In this document: positions 59,551-64,000 of the stretch, one piece after another | Layout of the letters: every line of letters starts with the position of its first letter | Numbering within the stretch: position 1 is the first letter of the stretch | Assembly (NCBI GenBank): GCA_016779225.1 | Contig: JADHNZ010000010.1 | Location: 1-64,000 of the forward strand | Reading direction: 5' to 3' | DNA: 64,000 bases | Origin: Planctomycetota bacterium | GTDB lineage: Bacteria > Planctomycetota > UBA1135 > GCA-002686595 | Made by a program: the position numbers and the translations under genes | The notes under the pieces: generated by a model | What the model was told of the DNA's origin: nothing | Databases searched by the model: none | Seen by the model: the letters and a program-made list of their open reading frames with translations, nothing else

Positions 59551-60704
59551 CCCAGCCCCTCCTCCCTGGAGCCACCCTTGGCATGCTTGGCGGGGGGCAG
59601 CTCGGCCGCATGTTCGCCCAGGCGGCGCGCCGCATGGGCTACCGCGTCGCGGTGCTGACCACCGAGGCCGACTCGCCCGCCGCCCAGGTGGCCGACGCCT
59701 CGACCGTCGCGGCCTACGACGACCGTGAGGCCGTCACGGCCTTCACGAGGGGCGTCGCGGCCGTCACCCTCGAGTTCGAGAATGTGCCTGCTGCGATGGC
59801 CGAGGCTGCCGCCTCCGTGGCGCCCGTCCGCCCGAGCGGTCGGTTGCTCGAGGTGGCGCAGAACCGCCTGCTCGAGAAGGAGGCGGTCGCGGGCCTAGGA
59901 CTGCCCGTGGGACGCTTCCATCCGGTCGTCGAGGAGGCCGACCTCGCGGCCGCGGCGGCCGCCATCCCAGGCGGCGCCATCCTGAAGACGGCGGAGTCGG
60001 GCTACGACGGAAAGGGGCAGCGCCGGCTCGCAGACGCCTCCGAGCTGGAGGCCGCCTGGTCCTCGCTGGGCCGCGTGCCCTGCATCCTCGAGGAGCTCGT
60101 CCCGTTCGTTCGGGAAATCTCCGTCGTGGGTGCCCGCGGGGTGGACGGTGAGGTCGCGCTCTTCGCGCCCTTCGAGAACCAGCACGCGCGGCAGATCCTG
60201 GACCTGACCCTCTGGCCGGCGGCGGTCTCCGAGGAGACCGCGGCTGCGGCAGAGAGGATCGCACGCGGCGTGCTCGAGGGCCTCGGCGTCGTGGGGGTGC
60301 TGTGCGTTGAGCTCTTCGTCCTCGAGGACGGCAGCCTGCTCGTCAACGAGCTGGCTCCAAGGCCCCACAACTCCGGCCACCTGACCCTCGAGGCGGCGGT
60401 CTCCAGCCAGTTCGAGCAGCAGGTGCGTGCCGTGTGCGGCCTGCCCCTGGGGAGCCCCGAGCGGCGCGTGGGCGGCGCGGCCATGGCGAACCTGCTGGGC
60501 GACCTGTGGGCGGACGGCGAGCCCGACTGGGCTGCCGCTCTGGCGGTCCCCGGAGTGAGCCTCCATCTCTACGGCAAGGCGGAGGCGCGTCCTGGCCGCA
60601 AGATGGGGCACCTCACGGCAACGGGCGCGACCCGCGACGAGGCCGAGCAGCGGGTGCAGGCGGCTCGCTCGGCCCTGCAGCGCCTCACAGTGCCCCATGC
60701 TTGA
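59547..60704 (+). CDS. purK: N5-carboxyaminoimidazole ribonucleotide synthase
   Basis: 385 aa, GTG start in a GTGA overlap with purE. ATP-grasp architecture: [66 protein letters not shown] and [20 protein letters not shown]. Joins AIR and bicarbonate using ATP (EC 6.3.4.18). PurE of the N5-CAIR mutase class next to it fits the two-step bacterial route. FENVP is encoded with Asn-Val as AAT-GTG, an example of the avoided ACGT tetramer. Confidence 0.94.
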   Translation: MTQPLLPGATLGMLGGGQLGRMFAQAARRMGYRVAVLTTEADSPAAQVADASTVAAYDDREAVTAFTRGVAAVTLEFENVPAAMAEAAASVAPVRPSGRLLEVAQNRLLEKEAVAGLGLPVGRFHPVVEEADLAAAAAAIPGGAILKTAESGYDGKGQRRLADASELEAAWSSLGRVPCILEELVPFVREISVVGARGVDGEVALFAPFENQHARQILDLTLWPAAVSEETAAAAERIARGVLEGLGVVGVLCVELFVLEDGSLLVNELAPRPHNSGHLTLEAAVSSQFEQQVRAVCGLPLGSPERRVGGAAMANLLGDLWADGEPDWAAALAVPGVSLHLYGKAEARPGRKMGHLTATGATRDEAEQRVQAARSALQRLTVPHA

Positions 60705-61047
60705 GGACCTCGAGCCGCGCTGGGCCGCTCTGCTGACCTGGCTTGCTCCGGGGCTGCTGGGCGCCCTGGTGCTCACCGTGTGGGGGGCCGGTCGAGGATG
60801 GATCCTGCGCCTGGTGACCCTGATCACCGGCGTCCTGGTCCTCTGGGGCTGCCTGCTGGGGGGCGTCGGCGCCTACTTCTCGGCCTGGCAAGAGACGCCG
60901 GGCGCACCCGAGGAGGCCTTCGCTGACGGAGGCCCGCTCGTCTTCGTCCTGTTCGCCGGCTGGCTGCCCAGCGGGGTGCTGCTGCTCGGCGTGCGCGTCC
61001 TCTTGACCCTCGCGCGCTGGGTGCTGCCGGGGCGCCGCGGGCGCTGA
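60697..61047 (+). CDS. Three-helix membrane protein of unknown function
   Basis: 116 aa; the ATG lies eight bases inside the end of purK. Hydrophobic helices at about 12-29 (LTWLAPGLLGALVLTVWG), 36-60 (LVTLITGVLVLWGCLLGGVGAYF) and 80-108 (PLVFVLFAGWLPSGVLLLGVRVLL), with an acidic loop ETPGAPEEAFADG. No family recognised. Position in the purEK transcript gives no obvious functional link. Confidence 0.6.
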   Translation: MLEDLEPRWAALLTWLAPGLLGALVLTVWGAGRGWILRLVTLITGVLVLWGCLLGGVGAYFSAWQETPGAPEEAFADGGPLVFVLFAGWLPSGVLLLGVRVLLTLARWVLPGRRGR

Positions 61048-61069
61048 TCACTCGCCCCTGGAGGCCGAG

Positions 61070-62044
61070 CTAGAGCTCGACCGTGCGCCCCATGCCCTGG
61101 GCGCGGGCGCTCTCGACGACCTGCGCCGCGGCCGTCACATCCTGCAGGGCGTGCCCCACGGACTTGAACAGGGTCAACTGGTCGGCGTGCGTCCTGCCCG
61201 GCGCACGGCCAAGGGCCACCGCTCCGAGCGGGGTCCAGTCCTCGCGCCGCGTGAGGCCGTCGCGCTCGGCGGCGACCAGCTCCCCGGCCTCCGTCAGCGC
61301 GCTCTCTAGGTCGTCGATGAAGACCTGCGCGCGCGCGATGCTGCGTGCGTCCAGCTCGCGCTGCTCGAGGGTGAAGCTGCCCACGCCGGAGAGGTGCGCG
61401 CCCGGTGCGAGCCAGTCTCCGTCGAGGACGGGCTCGGCGGAGGTGGTCGCGGCGAACACCACATCCGCACCCTCCACCGCCTCCCGGCAGGTGGCCGCCG
61501 GGATCAGGCGTGCGCTAGCCGCGGGCTGCTGCGCCGCGCAGAAGGATGCCACGCTTGCGGGCGTGCGCGCAAAGACGCGCACCTCGTCGAGGGCGCAGGC
61601 GGTCAGCATTGCGGCCAGCTGGGTCTCCGCCTGCCGCCCGCACCCGATCAGGGCTCCGATGCGTGCATCCGGGCGCGCGAGGAGTCGGGCGCTGAGGCCT
61701 GCCGCGGCGCCCGTGCGCAGGGCGGTGAGGCTCGTGCCCTCCAGGAGGGCGACGGGGAGACCGGTCTCCGGGTCGAGCACCGTGACTAGCGCCGGGACCA
61801 CGGGCAGCCCGAGGTCTCGGTTCCCCGGGAACACGGACACGGTCTTGGCGGCCAGGCCCAGTCCCTCGGCGCGTGCGCCCATCAGCAGGGTCGTCCCCGC
61901 GACCCCCGCGGGGAGGACGAGGCGCGGCGGCACGCTGGCCCCGCCCAGCACCATGCGCTGGAAGGCCTGCTCCGCAGTCCGGAGGGCGGCCTCCATGGGG
62001 AGGGCCCGCCGGACCTCGTCCGCGCTCAGGAGCAGCAGCTGCAT
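61070..62044 (-). CDS. Ornithine cyclodeaminase / mu-crystallin family protein
   Basis: 324 aa. Starts LLLLSADEVRRALPMEAALRTAEQAF; substrate-side blocks VPPRLVLPAG, TTLLMGARAEGLGLAAKTVSVFPGN and LLEGTSLTALRTGAAAGLSARLLA; NAD-binding IGALIGCGRQAETQLAAML; then VFAATTSAEPVL and GVGSFTLEQRELD. Members include ornithine cyclodeaminase, alanine dehydrogenase and ketimine reductases, so the substrate is open. Divergent from the L-serine dehydratase gene across 63 bp, which hints at amino-acid catabolism. Confidence 0.86.
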   Translation of the reverse strand: MQLLLLSADEVRRALPMEAALRTAEQAFQRMVLGGASVPPRLVLPAGVAGTTLLMGARAEGLGLAAKTVSVFPGNRDLGLPVVPALVTVLDPETGLPVALLEGTSLTALRTGAAAGLSARLLARPDARIGALIGCGRQAETQLAAMLTACALDEVRVFARTPASVASFCAAQQPAASARLIPAATCREAVEGADVVFAATTSAEPVLDGDWLAPGAHLSGVGSFTLEQRELDARSIARAQVFIDDLESALTEAGELVAAERDGLTRREDWTPLGAVALGRAPGRTHADQLTLFKSVGHALQDVTAAAQVVESARAQGMGRTVEL

Positions 62045-62107
62045 GACAGGACCCTAGCACCCCGGTCCCCGGAACCGGCGCGGGGGTCCTCGGAGCAGCC
62101 CTGTACG

Positions 62108-63703
62108 ATGGGTCCCATGGGCGCCTCGCCGGATCACTCCTCGTCGGACCCGTCCGCCCTTCCCCCGAGCATCTTCAATGATGTGCTGGGGCCGGTGATG
62201 CGCGGGCCCTCGAGCTCGCACTCGGCGGCCTCCGTCCGCATCGGGCGGCTCGCGCGCCAGCTGCTCGGCGGCGCCCTCGAGGAGGTCCTTGTGGAGTTCG
62301 ACACGGGGAGCTCCCTGGCGACGACCTACGAGAGCCAGGGCTCTGCCCTGGGGATGCACGCGGGGCTCCTCGGCTGGGAGGCGGATGACCCGCGCATTCC
62401 CGAGGGGGCGCAGCACCTCGCAGCGGCAGGCATCCGGATCGAGGTGCGTGCGCGCGAGCTGGGCGACCCGCACCCGAACACCTACCGGCTGACCCTCACC
62501 GGGCCAAAGGGGAGCGCACGCCTGGTGGCGCTCTCGACGGGTGGGGGCATGATCGAGGTGGTCGAGGTGGACGGGTTCCCCGTGAGCCTGAGGGGTGACA
62601 CCCATGTGGCGCTGGTCCGCCAAGCCGCCCGTGCGCCCGAGGGAGTGGCCGGGCTCCTGCGAGCCACGGTGACGGAGGCCGCTGGCGCGAGCCTGCTCGT
62701 GGTCGAGAGCGAGGAGCCCCTCGACCCCGAGGTGCTCGGGGTCGAGTCCGACCGGATCTGTCGCCTCGAGCCGGTCCTGCCCGTGCCCAGCCGCGCGTCG
62801 CTCTCCGTGCCCTTCCTCCACGCAGGAGAGCTGGCTGCCCAGGCGGACCTGACCGCCGCGCCGCTCTCCACCTTCGCGCTCCAGTACGAGTGCGCGCGCA
62901 GTGGCTTCAGCGAGGCGCAGGTGTTCGCGACCATGGACGGTCTGCGCCGCATCATGCGCGCGGGCATCGACGGGGGCCTTGCGGGGACCCACGCGGAGGA
63001 TCGGCTGCTCCCGCGGCAGTCCAACGGCTTCGAGGCGGCGCTCAAGGAGGGTCGCCTGCACGACGCGGGCCTGCTCAACAGGACGATCCTCTATGTCACC
63101 GCGCTGATGGAGACCAAGAGCTCCATGGGCACGATCGTGGCGGCGCCCACCGCGGGCTCCTGTGCGACCTTCCCCGCCACCTGCCTGGCCGCGGCCGAGG
63201 CCATGGGGGCGGATGAGGAGCGCACGCTGCGTGCGATGCTGGCCGCGGGGCTCATCGGCGTGTTCGTGACCACGCGCTCGTCGTTCGCGGCAGAGGTGGG
63301 GGGCTGCCAGGCCGAGACCGGCGCGGGGGCGGCCATGGCGGCCGCGGCGCTGGTGGAGCTGTCGGGCGGCTCGGCGGAGCGCGCGCTCTCGGCGGCCAGC
63401 CACGCCCTCCAGAATGTGCTTGGGCTCATCTGTGATCCCATCGCCAACCGCGTCGAGGCTCCCTGCCTCGGGCGCAATGTGACCGGCGCCGCCAACGCCA
63501 TCGCCAGCGCGAACATGGCCCTGGCGGGCTACGACCACCTGGTGCCCCTGGACGAGGTGCTCGACGCGCACCGCGCAGTGAGCGCGTCCATGGCGCGCGA
63601 GCTGCGCTGCACGGCCCTCGGCGGGCTCTCCGTGACGCCCACCAGCAAGGCCCTGGAGGCGCGCCTCGCGGCCTGTTCCGGGGGGGGCTGCGGGACCTGC
63701 TGA
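62108..63703 (+). CDS. sdaA: Single-chain iron-sulfur L-serine dehydratase
   Basis: 531 aa; ATG 62108 (ATG 62117 also possible). The beta domain comes first: SIFNDVLGPVMRGPSSSHSAASVRIGRLARQLLGG, then an ACT-like stretch. The alpha domain from about residue 255 has VAAPTAGSCATFPATCLAAAEA, AAEVGGCQAETGAGAAMAAAALVEL and NVLGLICDPIANRVEAPCLGRNVTGAANAI, with the cysteines for the [4Fe-4S] cluster. Deaminates L-serine to pyruvate (EC 4.3.1.17). The C-terminus ends CSGGGCGTC, an extra Cys cluster; a C-terminal Cys acting as an active-site plug is known in type 2 enzymes. Confidence 0.9.
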   Translation: MGPMGASPDHSSSDPSALPPSIFNDVLGPVMRGPSSSHSAASVRIGRLARQLLGGALEEVLVEFDTGSSLATTYESQGSALGMHAGLLGWEADDPRIPEGAQHLAAAGIRIEVRARELGDPHPNTYRLTLTGPKGSARLVALSTGGGMIEVVEVDGFPVSLRGDTHVALVRQAARAPEGVAGLLRATVTEAAGASLLVVESEEPLDPEVLGVESDRICRLEPVLPVPSRASLSVPFLHAGELAAQADLTAAPLSTFALQYECARSGFSEAQVFATMDGLRRIMRAGIDGGLAGTHAEDRLLPRQSNGFEAALKEGRLHDAGLLNRTILYVTALMETKSSMGTIVAAPTAGSCATFPATCLAAAEAMGADEERTLRAMLAAGLIGVFVTTRSSFAAEVGGCQAETGAGAAMAAAALVELSGGSAERALSAASHALQNVLGLICDPIANRVEAPCLGRNVTGAANAIASANMALAGYDHLVPLDEVLDAHRAVSASMARELRCTALGGLSVTPTSKALEARLAACSGGGCGTC

Positions 63704-63751
63704 GCCCGCCGCCCCTTGAGGTGGGGGCCGCGATCGGCCACGAGGACAGTC

Positions 63752-64000
63752 ATGCGCCGCGCCCTGCTCCACCTCGCACCGGCCGTGGCGGTCCTGGCCC
63801 CCTTCGCACAGGGGCAGCGCTTCGACGCGGGCGTGGACCTGCCGGGGCAGGCGCCGGCCGCAAGGGCGGTGTACGCGGCGGACCTCGACTGCGATGGGAA
63901 CCTGGACCTCGTCACCGGGTTCAACACCAGGGTGGCCGTCCACTTCGGCCTCGGTCTGGGCGCGTTCGCGCCGCGCGTGCTCCTGACCACGACCGCCGCT
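63752..64000 (+). CDS. FG-GAP/VCBS-repeat exported protein, N-terminal fragment
   Basis: 83 residues before the right edge. Signal peptide RRALLHLAPAVAVLAPFAQG, then the first repeat AVYAADLDCDGNLDLVTGFNTRVAVHFGLGLGAF, with the DxDxDGxxD calcium-binding loop of FG-GAP/VCBS propellers. Such proteins are typical large secreted or surface proteins of planctomycetes. The remainder lies outside the window. Confidence 0.75.
   Translation, partial: MRRALLHLAPAVAVLAPFAQGQRFDAGVDLPGQAPAARAVYAADLDCDGNLDLVTGFNTRVAVHFGLGLGAFAPRVLLTTTAA

Overview
This is a high-G+C (by eye about 70%), gene-dense bacterial window. The gene content points to a probably marine member of the Planctomycetota. It holds a DUF1501 protein, sulfatases of the alkaline phosphatase superfamily, DUF1080 and sialate O-acetylesterase modules, a CxxCH cytochrome-esterase fusion, BNR propellers, LamG and FG-GAP-type secreted proteins, and weak Shine-Dalgarno use. 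This is inferred from families and codon use; no 16S or database search was available.

Layout. 1-4.0 kb: end of a DUF1501 protein, a secreted LamG protein and a sialidase. 4.1-12.2 kb: a surface-glycan cluster (GT2 x3, GT4, GT25, GT92, methyltransferase, acyltransferase). 12.2-18.5 kb: a three-domain esterase, a second esterase and a large exported protein of unknown role. 18.7-25.8 kb: a heavy-metal RND efflux operon in which the outer-membrane gene has an in-frame stop and the adaptor gene a frameshift, while the pump gene is intact. 25.8-34.1 kb: secreted or lipid-anchored catabolic proteins (FAD oxidoreductase, esterase-cytochrome fusion, sulfatase, BNR propeller). 34.3-37.5 kb: a compact operon of unknown function (acyl-CoA dehydrogenase-like flavoprotein, PhnD-like binding-fold protein without signal peptide, TusA-like/diiron fusion). 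37.7-40.7 kb: LemA and GIDE-LemA genes and a second sialate O-acetylesterase. 42.5-51.8 kb: a glycan-use locus (Gfo/Idh/MocA oxidoreductase, GH20, a 1149-aa barrel protein, GH16, sugar-porter MFS). 52.1-55.9 kb: sulfatase-like protein, four-carbon acid-sugar kinase and PdxA-type dehydrogenase. 56-61 kb: RNase HIII, SGNH hydrolase with a 43-aa membrane peptide, and carbonic anhydrase-purE-purK. 61-64 kb: ornithine cyclodeaminase family, L-serine dehydratase and the start of an FG-GAP protein.

Together the enzymes suggest a particle-associated degrader of sulfated, acetylated and sialylated glycans and beta-glucans that also makes its own surface polysaccharide.

Three signals stand out beyond the gene list. 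(1) The tetranucleotide ACGT is almost absent: six copies found by eye in 64 kb, where roughly 150-170 are expected from base composition. Val codons after Asp, Asn, His or Tyr are almost always preceded by a T-ending codon. (2) Two unrelated tandem arrays (26 bp x5 and 34 bp x4) each lie between convergent genes and overlap the stop codon of one of them. They place that stop in a hairpin loop and repeat it in all three frames. (3) The metal-efflux operon is doubly broken. No tRNA, rRNA, CRISPR array, insertion sequence or prophage was recognised.
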